This document shows positions 46,101 through 55,425 of a stretch of DNA of 64,000 nt, piece by piece. The notes under the pieces are model-generated. The model was not told where the DNA came from. It worked only from the letters and a program-made list of their open reading frames with translations, and made no database searches. Source of the stretch: Niastella sp966211305 (GTDB taxonomy: Bacteria > Bacteroidota > Bacteroidia > Chitinophagales > Chitinophagaceae); NCBI GenBank assembly GCA_966211305.1, contig CBIHPC010000002.1, forward strand, positions 1-64,000, in the 5' to 3' direction. Position numbers and translations under genes: made by a program. Position 1 is the stretch's first letter, and every line of letters begins with the position of its first letter.

Positions 46101-49100
46101 ACGAAGTATTGGTTTCTGAGGTCCATACCTGCCAACGCTCCGGTTTTACGGTTGTTCCCATCCGGCAATTGAGAAATACCACTTTTGTTTCTGAAGTATG
46201 TGGCGGCGCCGCATTGCCCCATGGCCGGCCTAAAGTGTAAGCAGTTTGCCCATTGTTATTGGGCAGCAGGCAATCCCTGAAAACATAGCCATACGTTTGC
46301 CCGAAAGGTGTGTTGGCGGCAGTGAACACACTGCTGGTGGAACCGTCTACCCTGTCCCTGTTAAAGAGAACACACGAGTCGAAAACAGCTATGGCAGAGC
46401 CATAGATATAGTCGGTATTACCATCGATATAACAGTTGCGGAAATATTGTCTTTTACCGTTGCCATGCGCCATTACGGTATCCTGCCCGCTCACCATTTT
46501 ACAATTCTTAAAGATGATCCTGTCGCCGGTTGCTTTTACAGCCAAAGCCTGTGGTCCGTCATTTTTGCGCCCCCATGAATTTTCGATGGTCATATTCATG
46601 AAAACACAATCATTGGAATTGATGGTAATGGTGGCGATCTCTGTAACGCCTGCTTTTCCTGCATAATCATCCCATGAGAACACCACTTCATTGATCCCTT
46701 CTCCTATTACATACAGGAAAGGCTTGCCGGCGGGGATAGTTACCTTTTCAATATATTTTCCTTTCCGCACGAGAATTCTGTAAGGAGTAGTTCTGTTAAA
46801 CGGGGCTGCATTAACAGCAGCCTGCAAACTGGTATAGTTGCCGCTGCCATCCTGTGCTACAACTACATCGTACCCCGCTGGTACAGGGTTAGTTGCTATA
46901 CCGCTTACCGCCAGGGTAGCATCCGTTGCACCTGAACTCGCCACGGTAATATTGCCACTGTATGAACCTGCATTTGTTGCATTAAGGCGTATGAAAGCGG
47001 ATGCATTCACCCTGTTATTTTCAGGCGCCAGGTTTAAAGATGTGCTCCAGGTGTTGTCATCTGCTGATAACTCGAAACCTGCAGGAGCAGCTACCTGTAC
47101 ATTGGCAGAAAGGTTATTGCCCTGCACGGTGAATGACTGCGAAACACCCGGCACGCCTACTGTTTGTGAAAATGAATGGAAGCTGCCTGAAACCGCCACT
47201 GCCGGACCTGTGGAAGCGGTACTACCTGAAACCGTAACCGCAGTTGAATAATTAAATGCTTTATCGGCTGTAAAAATATGATAGTAATACGCGATACCTG
47301 GTGTTACAGGCGCCACCGTTCCATCATCGGCGAACCCTGTGTTTGTACCTAAAAATACAACAGTGTTACCAGCGTCAAAACTATTTCCTACAGAATAAAT
47401 GCCATTGGCATTCAATACGGGGGGTGTTGCGGCATTGCTTCTGACCACAATATATCCGCCGCCATCAACACCTGTTGCCGGGGCGCTCCAGCTAACATGA
47501 ATGCTGCCGGCATCCCCCGTTGCAGCTGGCGCTGTAGCCGCATCCGGCGCTGTGGCATCGGGTGCAGGCGCCGCCTGGTTATCGGCGGGGTACACTACAA
47601 AATCGTCTATATCGAAAGGTTTTGCAATGGCAGCGCCGCCGCCATTGAATCGGAAACCACCAAATGAAGTATTAGGTGTATAAGCCGGGTTTACCGATTG
47701 AATGCCCGCAAACTTAAGCCATGCGCCGTTCGTATTTACAGGCGTTTGATAAGTATAATTCGTAGTAAAACCGGCAGTGCCTGAATTATCGGTTACAGCA
47801 ATAAGGCCGGCCATTTGGTTTCCTGCAGCAGGAGCCGGCGCCCGGTAATAAAACTGAACAATGTATTTGGTCCCTTTCGCAAATAAAGGGGCCGAGACTG
47901 CCGGTGCAAAATTATTTTTTGTACTGGTGCTCGTGCTTGTATAGGTGAAATAATTGATGCCGGTCCTGGCGCTTCCGTCGTTTACGATATTGGCGGTACC
48001 GCCGGTTGTCCATACCGTTGGTGAAGGATTGGCTGCACCGGTAGGCACAGCGGTAGACACTGCACCCGCCGGCTGATTTTCAAAACCGCCTTCCATTACC
48101 GGGTATACGCCAATAATTTGTTTTTGATTAACGGTAGGAGGAAGCGGGTTGGCTGTTGTACCGGTAACCGGCATATTGATAGTGGTTGCGCCGGGGCTTG
48201 CAGCAGTAATAATACCGTTGTAGGAGCCATTGGCCGGAGCGTTCAGCCGAACACTGATCGTAGTTGTGGGCACAGCGCCGGCATTGGCGGTTACAATTAT
48301 AGCACTGCTCCATGCAGTACCGTTCAGTGAAAGCTCGTAATTGGAAGGAGCTGTAAGGGTTATATCGCCCGAAAGATTGGAACCGGAGAGCTGGCATGTT
48401 TGCACCGGTGAGGGCGAACCAATGGTTTGTGCAAAAGAAGTGAATGCGTGATTGGCATAAATTGTTGCATTCGTATTTACCGTACCGCCGGCGAGGCTAT
48501 TCAAATAATTCTCCAGGTTCGTATAACCATTGGCCGCAGTTCCATTGCGGTCACCGGCATTATTGGGATTTAATCCATGGCTGCTCTCCCAAGTGTCGGG
48601 CATTCCGTCATGATCGGTATCTGCTGGTGCTGCAGTGGAAGCCAAGGCCGGCCAGGCATTCACCGTTTGATCATAAGGTGTGCCATGCGGATAGCCACCC
48701 TGCACATCGATAATGCGGCCGGTACCATTTCGCACATCGTTCACAATGCGCTGGTCTAATGTATCGCGGTTGGGCAAAGAACAGCCCGCATAATTTAATA
48801 CGGCATCATAAGCATCCAAAGCCGTTTGTGTGGTCACCGGAAAACCGAAGTCGAACGGTGTGGTTACTTTGGAATAAACGGTATCTGACAATTTACCGCT
48901 TCGCATGGTTACCCCCGACCAGTTGTTATTTGAGTTAACGGCAGAAGAGGTGATATAATTTCCGGTTAAATAATATTTCGCATAGGGGAAGCCACCGCCT
49001 GAATCTACCGAAACAACTTGTGTTTTACGGCTGGTGGTAGAGGGGCCGGGCTTTAAATAGTTGTTCACCACATTGTAATAACCACCTTCGCCGCCATAAA

Positions 49101-49917
49101 TATTATTAATGCCCCAGTTGTAGATAACGTTATTCCTGAAGTCGGCCATCTCGGCGCCCTGCACGGCGGGCGTATAATTGCCTGCGCCTGCAAAACGAGG
49201 CGACCGGTTTTTGCAGTGCGCAAACAGGTTGTGATGCATCGATCCTCTTTTTGCACCCCAGATACCGCCATAACCGTGCTCCTGATAGTCGGTACCACCC
49301 GCTTCAAAATGGTACGAATAATTCAAAGGCTCGCTCATCATACACCATTGTATGGTGAGGTTGTCGCCCCTGTAAATGGTGAGCGCCTCGTCATTGCTCC
49401 AACTGGCAGTTACATGGTCTATGATAATGTTGTTAACAGCTGCGCCGCCGAAAGCATCATCGCCGCCACTGCCGTCAACCTTCCCTTTGTTCTGGTATCT
49501 GTCGCCAAGGCGGAAACGCATATAGCGAACGATCACATTGTTGCCGGTTATGTATACCGGATGATCGGCCACGCAAATGCCATCGCCGGGCGCCGTTTGT
49601 CCGGCAATGGTGGTATTGGCGGGAATGCTGAGCCTTGCGCTTAAATGAATGGTGCCCGATACGCGAAATATTATGGTACGATAAGTGGCGGATGCAGTAA
49701 GTGCGTACCGGAAGCTACCCGGCTGGCCGTCGTCATGAAGGTTGGTAACCTCAAAAACCGTGGTAGGGATAGTGGCTGTACCGCGGCCACCGGTAGTATA
49801 CATACCCGCACCTTCCGCTCCCGGGAACGCCGGCGTTTGCGCTGTTGCTGTAAAGGAACTAAGGATATATAATGCTGTTAGTATATTACATAACAGTGAT
49901 CTGGCAGGGGTTTTCAT
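43168..49917 (-). CDS. Bifunctional pectate lyase (PL1) - pectin methylesterase (CE8), paralogue B, T9SS-exported
   Basis: A 2249-residue secreted protein with the same plan as the protein at 36164 plus extra modules. The signal peptide ends at TATAQ and PL1 covers ~29-425. A TSP3-like segment (~433-476), an Ig-like module (~483-590), a sugar-binding-like jelly roll (~598-780), FN3 (~795-900) and a second Ig-like module (~905-1010) follow. CE8 (~1015-1325) has Asp1146 (GQDTV), Asp1169 (IDGNTDYIYG) and LGRPW. Beta-rich repeats, an HYR-type module (TDNSGSVNISYSITG), a SprB-like repeat (YTYQWSNGQTTRSVSV), the short Cys motif VCHNGKVICIEPASVQDHLN and a T9SS tail end it. The PL1 and CE8 cores closely resemble paralogue A, indicating tandem duplication across the GH28 gene. 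It would de-esterify and cleave methylated homogalacturonan. Confidence 0.9.
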   Translation of the reverse strand: MKTPARSLLCNILTALYILSSFTATAQTPAFPGAEGAGMYTTGGRGTATIPTTVFEVTNLHDDGQPGSFRYALTASATYRTIIFRVSGTIHLSARLSIPANTTIAGQTAPGDGICVADHPVYITGNNVIVRYMRFRLGDRYQNKGKVDGSGGDDAFGGAAVNNIIIDHVTASWSNDEALTIYRGDNLTIQWCMMSEPLNYSYHFEAGGTDYQEHGYGGIWGAKRGSMHHNLFAHCKNRSPRFAGAGNYTPAVQGAEMADFRNNVIYNWGINNIYGGEGGYYNVVNNYLKPGPSTTSRKTQVVSVDSGGGFPYAKYYLTGNYITSSAVNSNNNWSGVTMRSGKLSDTVYSKVTTPFDFGFPVTTQTALDAYDAVLNYAGCSLPNRDTLDQRIVNDVRNGTGRIIDVQGGYPHGTPYDQTVNAWPALASTAAPADTDHDGMPDTWESSHGLNPNNAGDRNGTAANGYTNLENYLNSLAGGTVNTNATIYANHAFTSFAQTIGSPSPVQTCQLSGSNLSGDITLTAPSNYELSLNGTAWSSAIIVTANAGAVPTTTISVRLNAPANGSYNGIITAASPGATTINMPVTGTTANPLPPTVNQKQIIGVYPVMEGGFENQPAGAVSTAVPTGAANPSPTVWTTGGTANIVNDGSARTGINYFTYTSTSTSTKNNFAPAVSAPLFAKGTKYIVQFYYRAPAPAAGNQMAGLIAVTDNSGTAGFTTNYTYQTPVNTNGAWLKFAGIQSVNPAYTPNTSFGGFRFNGGGAAIAKPFDIDDFVVYPADNQAAPAPDATAPDAATAPAATGDAGSIHVSWSAPATGVDGGGYIVVRSNAATPPVLNANGIYSVGNSFDAGNTVVFLGTNTGFADDGTVAPVTPGIAYYYHIFTADKAFNYSTAVTVSGSTASTGPAVAVSGSFHSFSQTVGVPGVSQSFTVQGNNLSANVQVAAPAGFELSADDNTWSTSLNLAPENNRVNASAFIRLNATNAGSYSGNITVASSGATDATLAVSGIATNPVPAGYDVVVAQDGSGNYTSLQAAVNAAPFNRTTPYRILVRKGKYIEKVTIPAGKPFLYVIGEGINEVVFSWDDYAGKAGVTEIATITINSNDCVFMNMTIENSWGRKNDGPQALAVKATGDRIIFKNCKMVSGQDTVMAHGNGKRQYFRNCYIDGNTDYIYGSAIAVFDSCVLFNRDRVDGSTSSVFTAANTPFGQTYGYVFRDCLLPNNNGQTAYTLGRPWGNAAPPHTSETKVVFLNCRMGTTVKPERWQVWTSETNTSLITYAEYKTRYFNGALVDLSKRVSWSKEFTDEQAAPYLVNSNMFGSWDPCVVSGDACTPFPAPISLSNFRVNRSSSQSTILFNICWPINGVTYELHRSTDSINFSSVNSFISTTDTTAAFKFVDAVPAKGVSYFYKIVAKKSGYATCITDTIIKVNKSVPLTNDFRSVNSGPVNNSVTTSVTLTAGTVSAVNVTGSVEGLTGTPTCSFSAAPAGGTTATGTAVVTNGKVTGVTITNPGSGYTKAPSITWNFTGTGGNTVWQKYNGTAWVNQPLGTAPSNTNVTISAGTIVTLTALSANNNLTIENGGVFQGNGTNQLFRLKGDIENDGVFGGADANAYRLSLQLDDHTAFNNTCNIRGVGTYKFTNLTCMEQIKTCAINIAADLSLSGTLQGWYNNGAALLNGDDSITVNILPGVTVTAASLHATSTSMNYRTAGVYTYNIDGILDLSNSGTLSSLIPQDTIPGNKIQLNINGMLKTGTQFRVVSATASAPGKVYLTIGSSGVLDASKITAANNFTVLPNFFVLAPGGKIIRSVGSSDAVFPLGTSIKNPNRATLKNLGTADKFAIGIKNVLDHPVADPARIVNKQWDITEDVAGGSNATVSLTWTTGDHATAFDPAEPVFIIRYNGSDWEQYPAVVTGAGTETNPYSASVSGITGFSSFSIANYMDTTAPVITTCPAVPVQCYANSGVYAIPLLQATDNSGSVNISYSITGATMRNGQGADASGGFNEGVSTINWTVIDDRGNRAGCKTTVTVNPRISVTIPDVYAMNPAVDEKNTLYWGYGPAALNISAIPAGGSSPYTYQWSNGQTTRSVSVAAAGTYSVIVNDMHNCSAQAGISIEVVDVRCSKDSSKVMVCHNGKVICIEPASVQDHLNHGDRLNSCDTGSRISDSSFNWANRAPAYIAVYPNPVIDILKVRVRKVEAGATVQLFNQVGVLVRSVKLANTIEAVPVKGLAGGIYLVMVRNGDQVTTVKVLVQ

Positions 49918-49969
49918 ATGTGGTAGTTACGTTTGAATAACGAAGTTAGATGACGTATAACCTCTGTAA

Positions 49970-49993
49970 GTTCCTCCTGAGAACAGGAGGAAC
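49970..49993. repeat. Hairpin between susD2 and PL1-CE8 B
   Basis: Perfect 9-base stem GTTCCTCCT-GAGAAC-AGGAGGAAC in the 115-base gap between susD2 and PL1-CE8 B. There is no T-run on the transcribed side. It resembles the other inter-cistronic hairpins of these loci in position but not in sequence. Confidence 0.55.
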
Positions 49994-50032
49994 CCAAAGG
50001 TTTGCTTGTTTATGAAAGAAACACTTTCATGC

Positions 50033-51940
50033 TTAATACCCGAAGTTTTGCGTAAGGTTCGGATTAACGTCGCGCTGGGTTTGCGGCATAGGCATTAATT
50101 CGCTTTTACCGGTAGTGAATCCCATGGCAAATGCATTGGCAAAGTTTCGCAAACTGCTTCCGCCTACCCACCAGTTTACCCTGGTTTGGCCGGCAGGCGC
50201 ACTGGTAGTGGGGCCTGGTTTATAAAATGAATTTAAAAACGGATTGAAGTCGTCGACATTTGAACTGGCAGGCTTCGTTACAAAATACAAATAGGAAGGC
50301 AGCTGGCTGGCATCGCGGGCGTACAAAGGCCCGTCTTCCATATACGAGTACTCGTTATATGGCGGATGATTGTTGGAAGTAGCGGAAGCCCATGCGTTCA
50401 GCCGTGCCCTCGTTTCATCAATGGCGGTATTCAGCAGGTTCCACCGTAGCAGGTCATATTTCCTGATGCCCTCATTGCCGAACTCGAGCATCCGTTCTTT
50501 TACCAGGAATTTAAAGAAGCCATCTTTACCGGTTGGTATTACAGGAGCTGTTTCTTTATAGGTACCGCCATGGCCCCGCAGATTCACCACCTGTACAGCA
50601 TTAATTGCAGCTGCGGTGGGACCGTTATTAAGTTCATTCTCTGTTTCGGCAAACCACAGCAATACATCGGCATAGCGAATAAGTGGCCAGCTTAGCTGCA
50701 TGTTTTGTAAACTGTTATTGATAGCAGGCCTGAACGATACATTTGCTCTGCCGCTGCTGAAAATAAACCCCGGGTTCGACACCCACTCTTTTCTGAATTT
50801 ACCATCGTAAATGGCATTGATGGCATGACCGGTTTTTATGGTATCAAAAGTTATTTCATAAGGCACACAGGTAATATCGCGACGGATATCCGTTGAATCG
50901 AACATATAAAAATAGGTAGGCAAAATATTCAGTTGACCTCCGCCGACACCATTCACTCTTGTTCCGGTTTGTATGCCCAGTTTACTGTTCGAATGGGTAC
51001 CCTGCGCCATAGAGGCCACCATCATAAATTCACCGGCAGGATCGTTCATATTATGTGCCAGCAAATAGTCTTTGAAAAGACTTTTATAGGAAGTCATTAA
51101 AGCATGCTGCCCGCTGGCAATGATAGCTGCGCATTCATCGTGAGCGATCTTATAAAAATCAAGGTAGTTCGACGGCCGTACCAATGTACCACCTGTAACC
51201 GGTAAAGCATAACCGCCCCTTGTTAAAGCGATCTTTGCCCGCAACGCTTTGGCTGTGCCTTTCGTAAACCGTTCATCAACCAGGTCGCCTATAGATGTTA
51301 CCTCGTTTCTCCAGGGCATCAGTGTTGCGGCCAGTTCAAGGTCGGTCAACAACCGGTCGTAAACAGAATCCCTGCTCATACGGTACTTAAACATATCGGT
51401 TTCGAACTGTGAGGGCTGCCATTGCGCCGGTACATCACCGAAATTGCGGCATAGCTCATAATAGTACTGCGCCCTTAATACCAGCGCCTCACCATGCATG
51501 CGTTTCAGTTGTGCCTGCTGCTGCGAGGTACCGTTTTCGTAGTCATTCATTTTAGGAATATAATAAATACACAGGTTAGCCCTTTCAATACCCTGATACA
51601 TCTGGTTAAAAGGATTGGTGATCTGCAGGTTGCCCGGTATGCCCAGGTATTTTGCCAGCAGCTGGCCTTCATCGCTGGTAGCCGCCGAGGTTCCTTTCAT
51701 CATTTCATCCGAATCGTATGCCCAGTAGCCACTCAACCGGATGCCATATCCATAATCGCCGGCCATTGACATATAGGCCCCCAGCAGCGATTTACGGGCA
51801 TTGGGAATATTATCAAAAACATATTCAGTGTCGAAAGACGAAATGGCTTCGGGATTCAGGAATTTTTTGCACGATATAAAAATGGCGGATGGCAACATGG
51901 CTATCAACCCAACCGTTATAATTGATCTTATCTTTTTCAT
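50033..51940 (-). CDS. SusD-family lipoprotein (pectin locus)
   Basis: A 635-residue outer-membrane lipoprotein (MKKIRSIITVGLIAMLPSAI, lipobox FISC, Cys24). The ATG at 51946, two codons earlier, is an equally possible start. SusD/RagB features include the helix LKRMHGEALVLRAQYYYELC, the following FGDVPAQW, DSVYDRLLTDLELAATLMPW, and the C-terminal WPLIRYADVLLWFAETENEL and LVKERMLEFGNEGIRKYDLL. It would capture oligogalacturonides and pass them to SusC2, whose stop lies 36 bases upstream. Length is in the upper normal range, with a long C-terminal extension from about residue 540. Confidence 0.92.
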   Translation of the reverse strand: MKKIRSIITVGLIAMLPSAIFISCKKFLNPEAISSFDTEYVFDNIPNARKSLLGAYMSMAGDYGYGIRLSGYWAYDSDEMMKGTSAATSDEGQLLAKYLGIPGNLQITNPFNQMYQGIERANLCIYYIPKMNDYENGTSQQQAQLKRMHGEALVLRAQYYYELCRNFGDVPAQWQPSQFETDMFKYRMSRDSVYDRLLTDLELAATLMPWRNEVTSIGDLVDERFTKGTAKALRAKIALTRGGYALPVTGGTLVRPSNYLDFYKIAHDECAAIIASGQHALMTSYKSLFKDYLLAHNMNDPAGEFMMVASMAQGTHSNSKLGIQTGTRVNGVGGGQLNILPTYFYMFDSTDIRRDITCVPYEITFDTIKTGHAINAIYDGKFRKEWVSNPGFIFSSGRANVSFRPAINNSLQNMQLSWPLIRYADVLLWFAETENELNNGPTAAAINAVQVVNLRGHGGTYKETAPVIPTGKDGFFKFLVKERMLEFGNEGIRKYDLLRWNLLNTAIDETRARLNAWASATSNNHPPYNEYSYMEDGPLYARDASQLPSYLYFVTKPASSNVDDFNPFLNSFYKPGPTTSAPAGQTRVNWWVGGSSLRNFANAFAMGFTTGKSELMPMPQTQRDVNPNLTQNFGY

Positions 51941-51976
51941 AAGCATTCGTTACAGTGTCAGATATTTTATTTCGAT

Positions 51977-54900
51977 CTAGAAAGTAATGTTCAGGCCGGC
52001 TACAAACGTTCTCGCACGGGGGTAGGCCGCAAAATCAACACCAGGTGTTGTAGGATCGGAACGCCGCGTGCTTGCATCGGGATCATAACCGGTATACCGG
52101 GTAATGGTAGCCAGGTTATTCACTGTTGCATATAGGCGGAATGCCGATACCTTCACCTTCGACAACAGGTTTTTAGGTATATTATAACCTAAGGTTATAT
52201 TGTTTATACGCAGGTAAGAACCGTCTTCCACCGCAAAACGCTGCGAGTAAAAGCCGTTGATACTTGTAGAAGGGAACCAAATAGACGCATTTTTGTTGAT
52301 CTCGCCCAACGTGGCCGGATCAGCGCCGATGATGGAAGTTACACCGCCTACAGTTACAGTACGCTGCACCGCTTTTCCGTTCTCATCGATCATTCTCCAG
52401 CGGCCATTGTCGATATTCATTAAATTCACTTCAGATCCATAAGCACTGGAGTATTCCAGTTTATTGGCATTGAACACATCATTACCATATACAAAATTGC
52501 AAAAGACGGTAAGATCAAATCCTTTATAAGTAAAGGTCTGGCTAAGGCCGCCAAAGAATTTCGGCTGTGCACGGCCAATGATTGTGCGGTCGTTATCGGC
52601 ATCTATCTTACCATCTTCATTCAGGTCTTTAAATTTGGGCGAACCCGGCTGCAACGGATTGGCAAGAATACCTGCGGCCGACACCACTTTGGGGTTTAAA
52701 GTATAAATGGTATTATATTCAGGATAAGCTGTATTGGAATACGGAGCAGCAGTAAAATCATCAAGCGTATAAAATCCATCATTGATATAACCATACATTG
52801 CGCCCACTTCCCCGCCCACTTTCAACACGTAATCGGCGGGAAAATTGCTGCTGCTGAACCAGCCGCTGTTCCGCAATATCTGCTCGTTTGCTCCCAGCGA
52901 GGTTATTTTATTCTTATTAAATGCAATATTGAAATTGCCCGACCAGCTAAATTCCTTCAACTTCAGGATCGTTGCGGCCAGTTGTACTTCCATTCCACGA
53001 TTGCGGGTAGAACCTATGTTTTGAAACTGCGTGGTATAACCTGTAGAGGATGGAATGGTTTGATTCAATAAAAGCTGGCTCGATTTATTGGAATACGCAT
53101 CAATAGTTACGGTAACCCTGTCGTTCCACAACGAAATATCCAGGCCAAGGTTCTGGGCCACCTGGCTTTCCCAGCGCAGGTCTTCATTGCCAAGATTGCT
53201 GGGGTTATATACGCCATTTAAAGCGCCATTCAATCCGTAACCACCATTTGACGGAGAAGTATACTGCGTTCTGTAAGAAAACGGCGTAATTCGGTTATTT
53301 CCCGAAGTACCATACGAAAAACGTAACCGAAGGTCATTAACGGGGGTAGAACGTGGGAAAAATTCTTCGTTGCTTACCCGCCATGAAAAAACACCCGAGG
53401 GGAAATAGCCCCACCTGTTCTTCTGGCCAAAAATAGAACTGCCATCTGCTCTTACCGTAAACTTGGCGTAATATTTCTGCGCATAATTATAGTCAACTGT
53501 CGAGAAGAACGAAGCCAGCGATACAGGCATCTGTGAACTGGACGGCAGCGGTTGCGGATTAGCCTGCGTGGAAGCCGCAGCAAGTTGTAAATTATTAAAA
53601 GCTTCATCGGCAGTAACGCCAATTGGAAAATATCGAATTTCGGTGCGGTCGGCATTGCTGGTTGTTTTTTGTATTTCCTGGCCTGCCAGTACGCTTACAC
53701 TATGGTTTGAACCAAAGATCGATGGGTTGTTATAGGTTAGTACATTCGAATTGGTTATTTGTACCGACTGGCTATTGTCCAACAAAGCTACCGGCTGTTT
53801 ATTATACGTTTTCGCAATATTGGTAAGCGTATCGTCGAACGACCGGGTGCGGGTGCTGTTGACAATATAGGCAGCCGTTGACCGCAGGGTAAGGTTCTTC
53901 AGGATATTGAACTGAAAGTATGTGTTCAAAGACAATTGTGTATAATACCTTCTCCTTGTTTCCGCCTGCGACAGTAAAATGGGATTGAGGATATTGAATC
54001 CATTTCCTGCGTTATTCAAATCGAGGGCCGGATCGTACGAATCTTCTTCTTCCCCGGGCATTATCAAAGGTTTGTAGCGGGTGAATTGCCTGAGGCGGTT
54101 GGCGCCGGCGCCTCTTGTATCGGAAGTGCCCGCGCCATTTATAAGCTGGTGGGTATACCGGGTATTGACGCCGAATTTAAACCGGTTGCCGGCTTTATGA
54201 TCGAGCCGGAAGGCGGCGATCTTTCTGTCGAGGTTTGAATTCATCAAAATACCATCCTGCTTATTGGCCGTAAGGCTGAGGTTATAGGTGGTATTTGCAT
54301 TACCGCCTGACACGGTAACGTTATGAGACGACTGCAGCGCATTTTTCCCCATTGTTCTTTCCTGCCAGTCGAACCCGGGATTCTGTTTATACGTGGCAAT
54401 CGTGTCGAAATTGGAAGGGGTGCGAATGTATTTTTTTACGACACCGGCGGTATCACCCAGCCACCAGGCACGCTCGTATTGATATAATACGAAGTCGTGA
54501 GCGTTCATCATGGGTATTTTTTGCGCCAGTTGCTGAACGCCATAATACATATTATAAGTAACATTCGTTTTACTATTGGTATTCTTCCCGCCTTTGGTTG
54601 TGATCACCACTACCCCGTTCGCACCACGCGAACCGTATATGGCGGTGGAGGCCGCGTCTTTCAGCACATTGATACTTTCAATGTCCTGCGGGTTCAATAC
54701 CGTAAGCGCGTTATCCATGGGAATGCCATCCACCACATATAAAGGATCGCCGCTTTGCGTAATTGACCCACGACCGCGGATATTGATAACTGCATCGGCC
54801 CCCGGGGCGCCTTCCGAAAGGGTTACCTGTACCCCCGCCAGCCGGCCCTGCAATACTTCCGCCGCATTATTCAAAGGATTGTCCTTGATGTCTTTTGCAG

Positions 54901-55279
54901 AAATGGCAGAAGAAGAAGCCAGCAGATCCTTCTTTTTCACAGACTGGTAGCCGATGATCACAATTTCCTCCATGGCGTTATACGAGGTACTGAGCGTGAC
55001 ATCGATGGCTGTTTTTTGACCAACATTTATTTCCTTCATCTTATAACCAACGGAACTGAAAACAAGTATGGCATTACCTTCCCCCGGAAGGTTAATACTG
55101 TACTGCCCCTCGCTGTTGGTAGAAGTTCCGGTTTGGTTGCCTTTTACTTTTACGGTTACCCCGCTTACCGGCTTTTTGGTACTGTCGGAAAGAACGCGTC
55201 CGGAAACCGTTCGCGTCTGGCTCCTTGCAATGTTCACACAAAGGAACAGGAGCATTAAGAAAAAGAGTTGTCTTTTCAT
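51977..55279 (-). CDS. SusC-family TonB-dependent transporter (pectin locus)
   Basis: An 1100-residue outer-membrane importer starting at ATG 55279 (MKRQLFFLMLLFLCVNIARS); an upstream TTG would add two residues. The carboxypeptidase-D-like domain (VSGRVLSDSTKKPVSGVTVK) covers ~23-105, and the link AMEEIVIIGYQSVKKKDLLA leads to the plug with INIRGRGSI, PLYVVDGIPMDN and INVLKDAASTAIYGSRGANG. The barrel includes AQPKFFGGLSQTFTYKGFDL and ends YPRARTFVAGLNITF. It forms the import pair with SusD2 in the next gene and should take up pectin fragments made by the PL1-CE8 proteins. A 21-base-spaced direct repeat upstream is a candidate HTCS2 binding site. Confidence 0.95.
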   Translation of the reverse strand: MKRQLFFLMLLFLCVNIARSQTRTVSGRVLSDSTKKPVSGVTVKVKGNQTGTSTNSEGQYSINLPGEGNAILVFSSVGYKMKEINVGQKTAIDVTLSTSYNAMEEIVIIGYQSVKKKDLLASSSAISAKDIKDNPLNNAAEVLQGRLAGVQVTLSEGAPGADAVINIRGRGSITQSGDPLYVVDGIPMDNALTVLNPQDIESINVLKDAASTAIYGSRGANGVVVITTKGGKNTNSKTNVTYNMYYGVQQLAQKIPMMNAHDFVLYQYERAWWLGDTAGVVKKYIRTPSNFDTIATYKQNPGFDWQERTMGKNALQSSHNVTVSGGNANTTYNLSLTANKQDGILMNSNLDRKIAAFRLDHKAGNRFKFGVNTRYTHQLINGAGTSDTRGAGANRLRQFTRYKPLIMPGEEEDSYDPALDLNNAGNGFNILNPILLSQAETRRRYYTQLSLNTYFQFNILKNLTLRSTAAYIVNSTRTRSFDDTLTNIAKTYNKQPVALLDNSQSVQITNSNVLTYNNPSIFGSNHSVSVLAGQEIQKTTSNADRTEIRYFPIGVTADEAFNNLQLAAASTQANPQPLPSSSQMPVSLASFFSTVDYNYAQKYYAKFTVRADGSSIFGQKNRWGYFPSGVFSWRVSNEEFFPRSTPVNDLRLRFSYGTSGNNRITPFSYRTQYTSPSNGGYGLNGALNGVYNPSNLGNEDLRWESQVAQNLGLDISLWNDRVTVTIDAYSNKSSQLLLNQTIPSSTGYTTQFQNIGSTRNRGMEVQLAATILKLKEFSWSGNFNIAFNKNKITSLGANEQILRNSGWFSSSNFPADYVLKVGGEVGAMYGYINDGFYTLDDFTAAPYSNTAYPEYNTIYTLNPKVVSAAGILANPLQPGSPKFKDLNEDGKIDADNDRTIIGRAQPKFFGGLSQTFTYKGFDLTVFCNFVYGNDVFNANKLEYSSAYGSEVNLMNIDNGRWRMIDENGKAVQRTVTVGGVTSIIGADPATLGEINKNASIWFPSTSINGFYSQRFAVEDGSYLRINNITLGYNIPKNLLSKVKVSAFRLYATVNNLATITRYTGYDPDASTRRSDPTTPGVDFAAYPRARTFVAGLNITF

Positions 55280-55342
55280 ATGCAAGCTCGCAGTTTAGAA
55301 TTGATTGGTATGATCAAATCTCTCTGAAAGCCGCAGCAAACA

Positions 55343-55370
55343 GGTTCAATTATCAGGATTAATGGTTCAA
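55343..55370. promoter_or_regulatory. Candidate HTCS2 operator: 21-bp-spaced direct repeat
   Basis: The heptamer GGTTCAA occurs at 55343-55349 and again at 55364-55370, exactly 21 bases apart, 64 bases upstream of the susC2 start. Direct repeats two helical turns apart are typical targets of AraC-family DNA-binding domains such as that of HTCS2. No clear -7 box was found in the 146-base gap. Confidence 0.45.
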
Positions 55371-55425
55371 ATTTGCGTATTCCTAAAAACGCTCATTGAA
55401 AATCAGGCATTAACGAAAAATGAGG

